This document shows, one piece after another, positions 38,902 to 49,763 of a stretch of DNA of 64,000 nt. This stretch comes from Phaeosaccion multiseriatum (lineage: Eukaryota; Ochrophyta, other classes), in assembly GCA_965112735.1 (NCBI GenBank), contig OZ218953.1:930001-994000 (forward strand), in the 5' to 3' direction. Position numbers and translations under genes: made by a program. Position 1 is the stretch's first letter. Each line of letters opens with the position of its first letter. The notes under the pieces are model-generated. The model did no database searches and was not told the DNA's origin. It saw only the letters and a program-made list of their open reading frames with translations.

Positions 38902-41661
38902 CTAAGCGCGACGGAGCAGAATGCGACCGTCGTTGGTGTCCACCCCCGTGGCGAGGAGCCCGAGGTCATCATTGAGGAAGGCCAGCACCGCAGGCTTGAG
39001 TACGCTGACGCCATCCACGCTGCCCCTTCCCCGTCCCGTGATGACTGTGACGTCACTCTCCCACGCCTCTTCCTCGGCGAAGATGGCATGGCAGAGGGCG
39101 ACTTTGGAGGTGGCCTCGGTGAAGCCGTGTAAGTCAATGACCTTGCCCCTCTGCCCCTCGGCCCAGTGGGCGAGTACCCCTCCTTCCAGGGCCTCGGCAT
39201 ACAGCGCTCCTGCAGGCGTCGAAGAAAGCGAATAACAAGAAGACGAAGAAGACGACGACGGCGACGACGATGACGAAGACAAAGGCGACGACAAAGCCGC
39301 CTCTTCCTCCTCCTCTGTCCCCTCCTCCCCCTCCTGGCACGACAGGAGTGCCTCGATGGCCACCGAGAAGACAGCTTTATCCGGCGGTTCCAATAGACCC
39401 TCCTTCGCTCGTGCCTTCATCTGCCGCCACACGTCCAGAATGGCCCCACCTTGACCCGCCTTGCCCAGCACAGCAATAACCGCACCGTAGGTGACGAGGT
39501 CGAGCTCCACCCCATCCTTCCGCATGTCCCCCACCAGACCCGTCACAAGACTCAGTCGACTTCTCGCAGATGATGAGTCAGAGGCAGAGGCAGAGGCAGA
39601 GGCAGAGGCAGAGGCAGAGGCAGAGGCTGGTGCACAAGAACCCCCCTCCTCGCCCTCCTTCTCTGCTGACCGGCCTGCCGCGGCGATGAGAGCGCTGTAG
39701 CTCTTGCCGTCCGGTGCCATCCCATCCTCGCGCATCCACGCCACCACTTGCATTGCCTTGCTAAACTCTCCGGCCCTGCCACATGCAGTAATCGCAGAGT
39801 TGTAGGCCGAGGGATTGGGCTCGGCGCCAGGACCATCCGGACCATCTGGACTACCTGGACTACCTTTACCGCGACGAGAGAGAGAGAGATCCTTGCGCAT
39901 CCCCCTCAACACAGTCAGGGCCTTGTCTGTCTTGCCCGCCTTGCCCAGGGAGTCGATTAGAATCGTGTAGGTGACCGCATCGGGTCGTAAGCCTTGGTCC
40001 TTCATGTCACCTAACAGCCCGAGCACTGTTTGGTACTGTCCTGCTGCTGCGCACGAGCTGAGAATGGAGTTGAAGGTGTAAAGATTTGGCGCGAGGCCTC
40101 TCTCGTCGCGCATCTCCTTCAGCAAAGCCAAGGCCCGCTGGTACTCGCCCTGCCTGCCACACGCAGCGATGACCGCACTGTAGCTGCGAACGTCGGGCTC
40201 CACACCCTGATTCAACATGTCACGCAAAAGCTCCACGGCTCTTTCGTGCTGCCCCGCCTTCCCATACGCGTCCAGTAACGCATTGTAACTGTAGGCGTTG
40301 GGAGAGAGACCTTCCCTGCCCATGCCCAATAAGAGACTCATGGCCACCTCGTACTGCTTTGATCTTCCCGCCGCGGTGATCAAGGTGGAGTACGTCTTGA
40401 CATCCGGGGAAAGCCCACACCGCTTCATCTCCTCCAACAACACCAGAGCCTCTTTGAGTTCGCCCACCTGTGCACAGGCCGTGATGGTCGCATTGTAGCT
40501 AATGACATTCGGAGTGAGCCCGTCTCTTCGCATCTCACCCAGCATGGCGATGGCTCGCTCGTACTGGCCGGCCTTGCCACAAGCAGTGATCAGGGTCGTG
40601 TAGGTGACCAATGTAGGGCGGATGCCTTGCCTGGTCATCTTGTCGAAGCACTCCATCGCCTTGTCGTACTGCCCTGCCTTGCTGTAGGCGGAGATTAGGG
40701 CCGTGAAGCTCACGGCGTTGGGCTCCAACCCTTCCCCCTGCATCTCTAATAAGAGCTCCATCGCTCTCTCGTATTGACCGGCCCTCCCCGCCGCGGTAAT
40801 CAAGATGCTGTACGTCTTGACGTTTGGGGTCAGCTTCCCCTGCTCCCTCATCTCTCTGAACACATACATGGCCTTGTCGAACTGCCCTGCGTTGCCACAA
40901 GTGGTGAAGACGGAGTTAAACGTGACGATATCGGGGGCAATGTTGCTGGCCTTCATCTCAGCGAGGAGGGAGAGGGCGCTGCTCCACTGCCCGCAGCGAC
41001 CCATGGCAGAGATGGCCGCGCTGTAGATGATGGCGTTCAAAGGCAGTCCAGACTTCTTCGCCTCCCCCAGAGCTGTGACAACGCCCGACCCGTTCCTCAC
41101 CTCCCCAAGGCGCTGCACTCTGCGCATCAGGTCGATCTGCCTCTGTCTCACGCCCACTCCGCCTCCTCCACGACCTCCCGCCCCTCCTCGTCCGCCGTAG
41201 CTGCTCCTGCCACCGCCGCCGCGGCCGCCGCTGCTGCTGCTTCTTCCTCCCGCCCCCCCCCCCCGGCCTCGACCTCGTCCTCCACTCCCTTGCTCAGCGG
41301 GAAGAAGGGACCTCACACTTCTCGCCCCCTGCAAGCCTTGCCCGGAATTGCGAGCAGCCCCAGCAGCAGCAACCTCCCGTTGTCGCGGGGCAGACTCTAA
41401 GTCAGTCCTGAACCTCTGCCTCTCCTTCGGCTGCTGCAGTGGCTGCTGCTGCTTCCGCAACGCTAGGTGCTGAAGCACAAAGCCGGGGACACGCCGAGTG
41501 AGCTGAGTCCTAGATGAATCAGGTTGACGTGGGAAGTTTCCACCGGTCCTGTGTTCCCCATACGGCCGAGCGGCCTCCGAGGCTGCACCTGAGAGAGCAC
41601 AAGCCCCTGAGATGTACGCTATCCTTCTCTTGCGGCCCATACCTTTTCCCTTTATCGACAT
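38902..41661 (-). CDS. PPR-SMR protein 2, intronless
   Basis: The first ATG is 41661 (919 aa); the frame extends to 41712 but opens there with GTG. An N-terminal basic stretch with IAYISGACALSGAAS and a Gly/Arg/Ser-rich region precede 14-15 P-type PPR motifs, e.g. NVKTYSILITAAGRAGQY. A poly-(Ala-Ser) insert (CTCTGC repeat near 39590-39630) splits repeat 13, and an acidic/Ser-rich insert lies near 39220-39330. The C terminus is an SMR domain with VIDLHGF and VITGRGRGS. It is paralogous to PPR-SMR 1, but its repeats are more diverged, so the two differ in age or homogenisation. Organelle RNA metabolism is the expected role. A MITE-like element ends 67 bp 5' of the start codon. Confidence 0.9.
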   Translation of the reverse strand: MSIKGKGMGRKRRIAYISGACALSGAASEAARPYGEHRTGGNFPRQPDSSRTQLTRRVPGFVLQHLALRKQQQPLQQPKERQRFRTDLESAPRQREVAAAGAARNSGQGLQGARSVRSLLPAEQGSGGRGRGRGGGAGGRSSSSGGRGGGGRSSYGGRGGAGGRGGGGVGVRQRQIDLMRRVQRLGEVRNGSGVVTALGEAKKSGLPLNAIIYSAAISAMGRCGQWSSALSLLAEMKASNIAPDIVTFNSVFTTCGNAGQFDKAMYVFREMREQGKLTPNVKTYSILITAAGRAGQYERAMELLLEMQGEGLEPNAVSFTALISAYSKAGQYDKAMECFDKMTRQGIRPTLVTYTTLITACGKAGQYERAIAMLGEMRRDGLTPNVISYNATITACAQVGELKEALVLLEEMKRCGLSPDVKTYSTLITAAGRSKQYEVAMSLLLGMGREGLSPNAYSYNALLDAYGKAGQHERAVELLRDMLNQGVEPDVRSYSAVIAACGRQGEYQRALALLKEMRDERGLAPNLYTFNSILSSCAAAGQYQTVLGLLGDMKDQGLRPDAVTYTILIDSLGKAGKTDKALTVLRGMRKDLSLSRRGKGSPGSPDGPDGPGAEPNPSAYNSAITACGRAGEFSKAMQVVAWMREDGMAPDGKSYSALIAAAGRSAEKEGEEGGSCAPASASASASASASASASDSSSARSRLSLVTGLVGDMRKDGVELDLVTYGAVIAVLGKAGQGGAILDVWRQMKARAKEGLLEPPDKAVFSVAIEALLSCQEGEEGTEEEEEAALSSPLSSSSSSPSSSSSSSCYSLSSTPAGALYAEALEGGVLAHWAEGQRGKVIDLHGFTEATSKVALCHAIFAEEEAWESDVTVITGRGRGSVDGVSVLKPAVLAFLNDDLGLLATGVDTNDGRILLRRA

Positions 41662-41727
41662 TCGCTGACGCGGGAAAACCACATCCCCTTTCGGAAACCC
41701 TCGGAAATGCACCAGCCATCCTCATTT

Positions 41728-42014
41728 TCGGCCCTGGAAGAGGTTATCAGATTACTGATTACGGCCGGCGCAGCCGGCCTGATTACTGATTACTGCCGGC
41801 GCCAGCCGGCCTGATTACTGATTATGGCGCCAGCCGGGCCTGATTACTGATTATGGCCGGCGCCAGCCGGGTCTGATTACTGATTATGACCGGCGCCAGC
41901 CGGCCTGATTACTGATTATGACGGGCGCTAGCCGGCCTGATTACTGATTATTGGCGCCAGCCGGCCTGATTACTGATTATGGTCGGCGAATACTGTAACC
42001 TCTTCCAGGGCCGA
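41728..42014. mobile_element. MITE-like element B, perfect 19-bp TIRs and 6-bp target duplication
   Basis: The left end is TCGGCCCTGGAAGAGGTTA (41728-41746), and the right end (41996-42014) is its exact reverse complement. TCATTT flanks both sides (41722-41727 and 42015-42020). The interior is eight or so 30-34 bp units of GATTACTGATTATGGCCGGC with GCCGGC palindromes and no coding capacity. It lies in the 5' region of PPR-SMR 2. Confidence 0.92.
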
Positions 42015-42185
42015 TCATTTCCTTCCTTCTTTATTGCTTTTGTTGAGTCTTTTTGTTAGGCCACCCCCCCTTTCCCCTTAGGCTGGCTTTGGGGTTGCTG
42101 TTACCTTGTCCGTGTGTCTAGTTCCATCCTATCTGTAGGCGACAGCGCATGTAGGTTTACGTGCGCATGTCGTTTTACAAAATTG

Positions 42186-42297
42186 TCAACCCCTGATGCA
42201 CTATGGCCCACATTCTCGATAGCGCGCTATCGGGCCGTGGATAGCGGATCGGCTAGCGCCGGCGATAGCGGATAGCGGATAGTGCATCAGGGGTTGA
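42186..42297. mobile_element. MITE-like element C, short relative of element A
   Basis: Perfect 19-bp TIRs (TCAACCCCTGATGCACTAT; 42186-42204 and 42279-42297). Next to the left TIR is CACATTCTCGATAGCGCGCT, shared exactly with element A (9619-9638), and GATAGCGGATAGCG lies near the right end. So A (307 bp) and C (112 bp) belong to one family. No clear target duplication is visible around C. Confidence 0.85.
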
Positions 42298-43502
42298 GCG
42301 GGTGGCGTCTCCCAGACCCCGAAGAGGACAGGCACCACAGTGGGGCGGGTGTAACAGTGTAGCCAGGCATAGGCAGGCATATAGGCAGGCGTGGGGATCT
42401 GCTGCTCTGCTGCTCCTCCTCCTCCTGCTGCTGCTGCTGCTGCTGTATCACCAACTGCTGGTGCTGGGAGGAGAGCCTCAGGGTGAACTGTCTCTCAGAC
42501 CCAGCGATGAGCCCTCCATTCTCGACCCGTGTGATGTGTGATGGGTAGGCGCTGCTGCTACTACTGCTAATAGTGCTACGAGTACTGTTGCTGCGTTGCT
42601 CATGCAAGTACCGCTGCTGGCAGTTTCTGAAACCTCGCGCAGAGCTGAGCCAAGCTGCGCGGAGTAGAGCTGTCAAATCCATCCAGTGATGGGGGCCCTA
42701 TTTACCTACCCACCTACCCACCTACCCTCCCTACTGCGGTTCAGTCCCGTACAGTGCAGCCCCCCAGCTCAGGCTCTCCGCGGAAGAGGGCATCATACAC
42801 ACACCACCTGGCCCGCACCCCTGACCAACAAGGAGGAGGAAAGCCTCGCAGGCCACACATCAGCGCCAAGGCCCAACAGCCTCTGGAGCCCCACCCAAGG
42901 AGGGGGCTGCCTACCCAGGGGGCGGACTACCCAGGGGGGGGGGGGCTACCCAGGTGTGGTGCTGCATCAGATGATGTGTCGGCGCATGGTGGCATCCCCC
43001 TCCACAAGTGTTGCTCCCATATGCTTGCGTATGCCTGGCAATGAGGGAAGCGAACACGCTCGGCCCTTGCTCCAGCTGCACGGTCGATCACTCCTTCAGG
43101 CCGGGAAATCCCCCCTTACTGAGGACCTCATTGAGCACCTCACTGAGGACAATGAAGCTTGAGTCATGCCCGTGTTGTGGGGACACTGAAGCAATGAGTC
43201 ATGCTGATGTGGGTGTGGGTGTGGGTGGCTTCCTCAACTTGTGCGTAACTGCCCCCGCCAGTGGACCTGTGCCGCGCTCCGGCCCTGCCCTTCGGCCCAC
43301 TTGCACCCGCTTGGTGGAATCGATTTTCCGATTTCGAATACCTTGGATTTCGACGGCTCGCATCTCGACGACCTCGTTCTTCTTTGGTCTCGACCACCTC
43401 CAACCACGTCGTTCCGCAGGGGCTGCGGCCCTGACGTGAGCAATGACCTAAGCAGCTCCGCAGAGCAACTGTGGCCCTGACCTCAGCAACGGCCTGAGCA
43501 CC
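42298..43502. other. Spacer between MITE C and the GT31 gene
   Basis: It contains one dispersed-word copy (CTGTATCACCAA, 42443-42454) inside a CTG run. A 131-aa minus-strand frame (42682-42290) starts with an amphipathic leader but becomes Gln/Ser repeat; I do not support it as a gene. Confidence 0.4.
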
Positions 43503-46500
43503 TCAGCAGCGCACCTTAGCTAGAGCGTTGACGCACCCTATGATCTGTGCGTCCTCCTTGCAATTGTGGAAGAAGATCTGCGCGTAGCGGAAGCGAGGAG
43601 GCTGCTCTCAGGAGGGAGGAGTAACAGTTGGTGATACAGGAGGAGGAGGAGGAGGAGGAGCAGCGCGAGGGGGAGGAACACGGGGGGAAAGGGGCGTGAG
43701 GATGGAGGGGTATCCGGAGGGGTTGGCAGCTAAGGAGTGAAGGCAGCGCTTGCCGGCGGCACCCCTGACTTACCAACAACATCTCTGACTCACCACTGGT
43801 ACTAACCATTTCATTGCCATCTCAAGAAGAAGAAAAAACCCATCCACTAATGAAGAACCCCTTTGTATCACCAACTGCTGCTCAACCCTTAAATCCCCTC
43901 ACGAAAGATATGCAGTACTACAGTCCTCCCTAACACATGCCATCCTACCGTCCTCACTAACACTCCCCCATATCCGACTCACAAATGGCATCGCTGGCCC
44001 ACTCACACACACACTTTTTTACCATCCCTACCATCCCTTCCCACAGTACTCACCAACACTCACCCCATCCCCTTTACTCCCCTCCACTCACAAATGGCAC
44101 CGCTGACTCGCTCACAACCAACCACTCACCATCTCATCCCCTAAGGAGCACATGCAGTCCCACAGCCTTGACGTTTTGATGGAGGACATCTCCGCTATCT
44201 CTCTGTCCACCCCAAACAGCCACGATCCTATGGTTACATCCTCATTAGCAAAGGTTACGTAATGAGGCATGCCCTTGACAAGATGGTCCACCAACCCCTT
44301 GGAGATGAGGTAGAATGCGCCCTGAGAGGGGGAGGAGAGGAGAGGAGGGGAGGGATGGGGATGGGGATGAGGAGAGGGGAGGTAAGGGATCAGCCCATCT
44401 TTTCTTGACATGCCCATGGCCAGCGACACAGGAGGCAACAAGCGAGCACGTAAAGCAGGTAAGCAAGAAGGCAGGAGACAAGATAAAGCAAGCAAGCCAC
44501 ATGAACAAATTAGGCAAAAAGCACGCAAACACGCAGCAGGTTTCCGTACCTGCATGTAGACGGGGTAGCAGTTCATGCCCTCGAGCGTGTGGCTGATGAA
44601 GGCTTCATCGTACCACTTGTCGTTTGGGTCCATTATGACCTTACCGATGGGGTCACGAGGGTTCTTGGTGTCGCACACGGTGGGCACCCCAGCATAAATC
44701 TGGACAGGTAGACAGGCAGATGACAGGACAGGCAGGTAGGTAGGTAGGTAGGAGGGTAGGCAGGTAGGCAGGTAGGTAGGTAGATAGATAGGTAGGTAGG
44801 TAGGTAGGTAGGTAGGTAGGTAGGTAGGTAGATAGGTAGGCAGGCAGGTAGGTAGATAGGTAGGTGTGATGCAGCAGTAGTTGGTCATACAGGAGGAGGG
44901 GGGGAGGACAAGGAAAAGGAGGAGGGGAAGGAGGAGGACGAGGAGCAGGAAGAGGAGAAGAAGAAGAAGAAGAAGAAGAAGAAGAAGAAGAAGAAGAAGA
45001 AGAAGAAGAAGAAGAAGAAGAAGAAGAAGGAGGAGGAGGAGGGAATGCGAGCGAGGCAGGCTCAGGGGGCGCTTGGGTACAGGTAGGTCCGCCCCCCTGC
45101 TGTCCCCACGTGATACGTGTCTTGTCATGGCTCACCTTTTCTCTCTTCTCAAGGGGGATGGTGTGCAGGAAGCTGGCGAGTCGATCGAAGCACACAAAAG
45201 TATCATCATCACCCTTCATCAGGTACTGAAAGTCCAAGTGCTTCGCCTAAAGCACAAGACAAGACAAGAGGGACAGTCAGAGCAGCTGCCACGCCATGCG
45301 TATACTCTCCCTCTCTCCCCCCTTCCTCTCGTGTCGGGTGAGCAATGGTCCCTCTTCTCTTGGACTAAAGACACACCAGAAACACATCTCTCTCTCTCTC
45401 TGTGTGAGTGTTCCTCGCCCCGTCCTTCCCCTCTCTTCCACTCTCCCTCTGTCTCTCTCTCTCCCCCCCCCTCTCCCTCTCCCTCTACCTCCCTCTCTCT
45501 CTCTCTCTCTCCCTCCATCTCTCCCCCTGCCCCTCCCCCCTCTCCCTCTCTCTCTTCGGACTCACGACGCACCAGATACATCATCTTCTTCGTCTTCTGC
45601 ACGATGTTCTTGTAGCCCTTGGCGACGTCCACATAGAACATATCACCAACAAGCAGGCCCTCCTGAGCAGATGAGCAGGGCAGGTCGAAGGAGAGAAGCG
45701 CCAAGGAGGGGAGGAGGAGAGGAGAGCGGAGTGGGGCAGGGCACAGCATGGAACAGAGTTGGAGTTTGAGGAATGTCACATGTTCAGCAGTCTTCTTCGG
45801 TACAACAAATCGTCTTTGCTCGTGTGCTCCACGGAACAAGCAAGGCGATGGCAATTGATGGCAATAGAGGCTTTCATGGTCTCTCCCCTCCACCCCCCTC
45901 CCCCCCCCCCCTCCCCGTCAAATCCTCACACCTCTAGCTCCTAGCCCCATACACCTCTAGCTCCTAGCCCCATACACCTCTAGCTCCTAGCCCCATACAC
46001 CTCTAGCTCCTAGCCCCATACACCTGTAGCTACTAGCCCCATACACCTCTAGCTCCTAGCCCCATACACCTCTAGCTACTAGCCCCACCTCAGGCGCAGC
46101 AGGTCTTCCAACCACGAAGACAACCTTCAGGCTGTAGCGGACGTGGTGCCTCTGCGGGATGAAAATGGCGAAGGCAGGGGGGGGGGGCGTTAGTGATGCA
46201 GACGAGGGCAGGGAGCAGGAGGAGGAGGAGGCGGGAGGGGGAGGAGGAAGGAGCAGGAGAAGGAGAAGAAGAGGCAGAAGAGGAAGAAGAAGAAGAAGAA
46301 GAAAAAGAATAAGAACAAGAAGAAGGGGGTGGAGGAGGAGGAGGAGGAGACAGAAGAAGGGGGACACATTGACAGTGACATTGATACATTGCCTACCTTA
46401 TCGACGTGGGCCCATCCTCCGTATCTATCGTAGACCACCCTGAGAATATCTCGCTTGGCCCTGCCGTCCTCCGTGTTGGATGAGAAGACGGCAAATACCA

Positions 46501-46547
46501 TGTCGAAGTATTCAATGGGACGCTCTTGAACGCGCTTCTCGCCATCA

Positions 46548-46580
<33 letters not shown>

Positions 46581-47779
46581 GAGGAGGAGGAGGAGGAGGA
46601 GGAGAAGAAGGAGGGGGAGAAGAAGAAGAAGAAGGAGGAGGAGGCGGGAGGGGCAGGAGGAGGGGCGGGGAGGGGCGAGAGGGTGAAGGACAGGGGAGCC
46701 AAGAGTATGAGAAAAGAGTGTAGGGAGCGAGTGAGGAAAGCTGACAAAGGCTTCGCCAAACCATATGGAACGGACAAAGCATCGATTGGAGGACGTGAGG
46801 ACATGCCATGATGGCGCTACAAGGGTTTCACTTTAACCTTTCCTCCGTCTGCTCTGTCTACCACCCTCCCCCATCCCGTCAAGTAAAAGGTGCGAAAGAG
46901 ACGGCTCACTTACATCAGAGCCCACCGCTCGCACCACCGCTTGGGTCCCGTCGTGCTGCCCCACACCCTTCCGCTCGTGCTGTGGGAGTAAATTATATGT
47001 CTGGAGCCCTTCTCCAGATGCACTGTCTCGTAAGGCCCTTGCCTGCTGCAGCTGATGCCGCAGGTGAATGGAGAGGAGAGAGTGAGAGAGCACCGCTACC
47101 AATAGCACAGCACCCGCCAGCTTCAGCCCACTCCACCCCAGTTGCCGCACTCCCACCCTCTTCGGGCTCCTTCCTTCGGACGGACTCAAGCTCGCTGGTC
47201 CTCCCACTGTATCCGAGAAGGCAGTGGACGGTCTCTGTCCCAGCGGGCACGGAAAGAACCACGCAGGAAATGCGGAGAGCACCCCCCCTGCGCTGGACAG
47301 TGGACTGGCTGTAGGGCGAGCGAGGAAGGCGCGAAGGCGAGCTGCGGTGGAGCCACCCATAGAGCGCCTGGGATGGGCAGGAATTGGGCGGGGCGGGGTG
47401 GGGCGGAGTGGAGTGGATGGCCGGCCGGCCGGACGGACGGGAGGGGGGGTTGAGGAAAAGGGGAAGGTGCGGAAAGGGAGGGAAGGAGCAGATGGGGTGC
47501 TTTTGCTTGCACTTACCGGTTCTTGCCGTTGGCCTCGCCATCAGGGGAGCTCCTCACGTCATCCGCGCCGTCCCTGCCTCCTGCATCCCCGAAATAAGCG
47601 GCACTGCCGCTGGACCCCAATTGGGGCGTGGTGCTGCTCAGCAGGCTGTTACTACTGCTATTGCCCGGTATGGCTGGCCTCTTCACTCTCCGTGGAGTAT
47701 TACTCTTGCTACTATTTGCGCTGTGTGGGCCACTGTTGTGCTCTCCTCCCGACAGGGACACTCTATAAGGGAGGGGCAT
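43503..47779 (-). CDS. Family 31 (beta-1,3-galactosyltransferase-like) glycosyltransferase, type II membrane protein (9 exons)
   Basis: Exons (minus): 47779-47517, 47367-46914, 46534-46397, 46151-46089, 45662-45573, 45246-45136, 44699-44550, 44321-44130, 43604-43503. They total 1563 nt (520 aa), phases consistent. A Ser/Gly-rich cytosolic part is followed by one membrane helix near 170-190 (LAGAVLLVAVLSHSLLSIHL) and a lumenal catalytic domain: VVFVVGRPAAPE, GDMFYVDVAKGYKN, the DxD-type MKGDDDTFV, YPVYMQ-GAFYLISKGL, and FANEDVTIGSWL. This is the order of GT31 enzymes, which transfer Gal or GlcNAc from UDP-sugars in the Golgi; donor and acceptor are unknown. The acceptor of exon 3 could be 3 nt upstream. 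Exon 9 (QPPRFRYAQIFFHNCK) fits the usual Cys-containing C terminus, and its intron carries the dispersed word 23 nt before the acceptor. Confidence 0.88.
43605..44129 (-). other. GT31 intron 8 with two dispersed-word copies
   Basis: In transcript sense TTGGTGATACA lies at 43864-43874, and CTGTATCACCAAC at 43628-43639 shortly before the acceptor. The two are inverted relative to each other. Confidence 0.75.
44716..45040. repeat. (GGTA)n and (AAG)n tracts in GT31 intron 6
   Basis: A GGTA/GGCA tetranucleotide field (44716-44870) and a pure AAG run (about 44958-45027) separated by a diverged dispersed word (TTGGTCATACAG, 44881-44892). Confidence 0.9.
45930..46085. repeat. 23-bp tandem repeat in GT31 intron 4
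   Basis: Six to seven copies of CTAGCTCCTAGCCCCATACA, ending just before the donor of exon 4 (46089). In transcript sense it begins within a few bases of the splice site. Confidence 0.9.
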
Positions 47780-48061
47780 GCTCTCATAACCTCACCGCCC
47801 TCTTGCTTTTTTTCTTCTCAATTCCTGGATGATGTCACTATCAACTTGCGATTCTCATGGCCTTTACCGTAGTAATCGGCTCTCTACATTGTATTCCATG
47901 GACAACCCCCCCCATTTTCTTTTCTCTATCTACTGCACCTCTTTCGTCCCCCTCACCCAAATTCCCAACGCCCGCTGGAGCACCAACATGCCAGGGACGG
48001 ACTCTCAACTCTTAAACTCTTATCAAACCCCTTTCTCTCTGAGAGACATGAGTAATATGTA
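47780..48061. promoter_or_regulatory. Head-to-head spacer, GT31 (-) / Cys-His protein (+)
   Basis: At 282 bp this is the shortest of the five divergent spacers. No TATA box or repeat is clear. Confidence 0.45.
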
Positions 48062-49261
48062 ATGCTTGCTCATGCCCAGGAGGTGACAATGAATCAGCAG
48101 GAGTTCCCTGTTGCTACGGGGAAGAAGCGAGGGCTGCAAGGAGCTGGAGCAGTGGAGGGGGGGGAGGGAGTGCGAAAGATAGCAAAAAGCGGCGAGGGAG
48201 GACACCGGAAAGAGGGTGACACGTTCCTCTCTGATCGCCCGTCTTTCCTCTCCTCCCCTGGGGTTGCTTTCGCCCGAGATAGTCCAGAGGTGGGCGCGGA
48301 AGCAGCAGCAGTAGCCGCAGCGTCCGAAGCAGCGGCAGCAGCGGAGGGATCAGGGGAAGGAGTCCAACACGGCTTACGCTGCCGACATGCGAGGTTGAGC
48401 GGCCTGTGCGGGAGAGCAGCCGCAGTGAACGGCCTGTGCTTCCAGCACCACGGGGCCTCTCTCGCAAGGGGCAGTGGTGCCAATGGGCCTTCGCACGAGG
48501 TCGATGGACTGAAGGAAGCAGCCAGAGCAGCAGCGTCGTTTCCCGCTTCTCCCTGTGCAGCCGGTGGGGGGGGGCACGCGACCCCCACCGCGGGAGGAGG
48601 AAGGTTGTCCCCGATATCTCCTCCGTCTGGGCGGCCATATCCAGCGGTAACCACAACCGCTCCAACAGCAGAAACCGCAGGCGCGGTAGCAGCAGCAGCA
48701 GCAGCAGCAGCAGGAACAGCAGCACGAGATGGAAGAGGTGGGGTTTCAAAGCTGCCTGCTGAAATTGACCATGGGAGGACTGCGGGCTGGGTTTGGTTGG
48801 CCGGCGCGGCATACAGAAGGCAAAATCGGGACAAGTTTATAGCCGTAACGTGTCTCTCCTTCGGCTGCTCCCTGCCCGCCGCCAAGAACGGCCTGTGCTT
48901 CACACATCACGGGGCCATGCTGAAGCGGCGGAGCAACCCACCCCTCAAACCGAACCCACCCCAAATGGCGACTAAGGCAGCAGCAGCAGCAACCGCAGCA
49001 GCAACAGCAGCCGCCGCCGCAGCCGCAGCAGCAGCAGCAGCAGCAACAACAGCGTCGGATGCTTCTCCGGCGGAGGGAGGAGGGTACGGAGGGGGTCATC
49101 GTGCAGAGGAAGAAACAACAGTAGGCTCGGATCTGGGGGCAGCAGCATTAGCAGCAGCGGCGGCAGCAGCAGCGGCATCGGCACCGGGACTGAGCCTTAT
49201 GGAACCCTTCGCACTTCGGGCCCCACGAGCTTCGGCGGAGTGGGCGCTGGGGCGAGACTGA
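48062..49261 (+). CDS. Ala-rich protein with two C/C/C/HH modules, intronless
   Basis: A 399-aa frame from ATG at 48062 (an alternative Met is at 48089). Two related modules stand out: around 105-132 (C-x8-C-x9-C-x2-HH-GAS) and 263-285 (C-x4-C-x9-C-x2-HH-GAML). Both end NGLCF-(Q/T)-HHGA. Cys/His spacing of this sort, ending in HHGA or RHGA, is familiar from repeat proteins of stramenopiles often labelled WRKY19-like, and is likely to bind zinc. The rest is poly-Ala and Gly/Pro/Thr low complexity produced by GCA/GCC repeats. I do not know its function; DNA or protein binding is a guess. It is divergent from GT31 and convergent with cyclin L, 231 bp away. Confidence 0.65.
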   Translation: MLAHAQEVTMNQQEFPVATGKKRGLQGAGAVEGGEGVRKIAKSGEGGHRKEGDTFLSDRPSFLSSPGVAFARDSPEVGAEAAAVAAASEAAAAAEGSGEGVQHGLRCRHARLSGLCGRAAAVNGLCFQHHGASLARGSGANGPSHEVDGLKEAARAAASFPASPCAAGGGGHATPTAGGGRLSPISPPSGRPYPAVTTTAPTAETAGAVAAAAAAAAGTAARDGRGGVSKLPAEIDHGRTAGWVWLAGAAYRRQNRDKFIAVTCLSFGCSLPAAKNGLCFTHHGAMLKRRSNPPLKPNPPQMATKAAAAATAAATAAAAAAAAAAAAATTASDASPAEGGGYGGGHRAEEETTVGSDLGAAALAAAAAAAAASAPGLSLMEPFALRAPRASAEWALGRD

Positions 49262-49492
49262 GCCGCATAGCTAGGTAGAGGCGTAGGAGCAGCAGTAGTA
49301 AAGCAGCAGCTAGGTAGAGGTGTGGCAGCAGCAGCAGTAGTAGAGCGGCAGCTAGATAAGAGGCATAGCAGCAGCAGCAGCAGTAGCAGCAGCAGCTAGG
49401 CAAAGCCACATCAGTAGAGCTAAAACACTTCCCTCGGGGCTTCTCTCTGTGGGCTCTATTCAATCCATCTCGAGCTGTGAATCACAGGCCCC
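49262..49492. other. Short convergent spacer, Cys-His protein / cyclin L
   Basis: 231 bp of (CAG)-rich sequence with GCTAGGTAGAGG(T/C)GT repeated three times. It presumably contains both 3' UTRs. Confidence 0.5.
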
Positions 49493-49725
49493 TCACACCC
49501 TCCTTCCGCTCCCACCGCCTCCTCCTCCTCCTCCTCCTCCTCCTCCTCCTCCTCCCCCTCCTCCCCTCCCCTGTCGTCCTCTGCTTCTGTCCTCCCTCTC
49601 CCTGCTGTCGCCCCGCCCGCGCCTTTCCTGGAAGCCTCCACCCCCTCCCCCCCTTCCTCCTCGTCCTCCGCCTCCTCCTCCTCTGTCATACCTGCCTCCA
49701 CCCCTGTCATCGCCCCGCCCCTGCC

Positions 49726-49763
<38 letters not shown>

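Noticed and set aside
42290-42682. 131-aa frame with a presequence-like N terminus and QQLVIQQQQ
   Set aside because: The Gln run is a CTG repeat with the dispersed word. There is no conserved domain, and the end overlaps MITE C.
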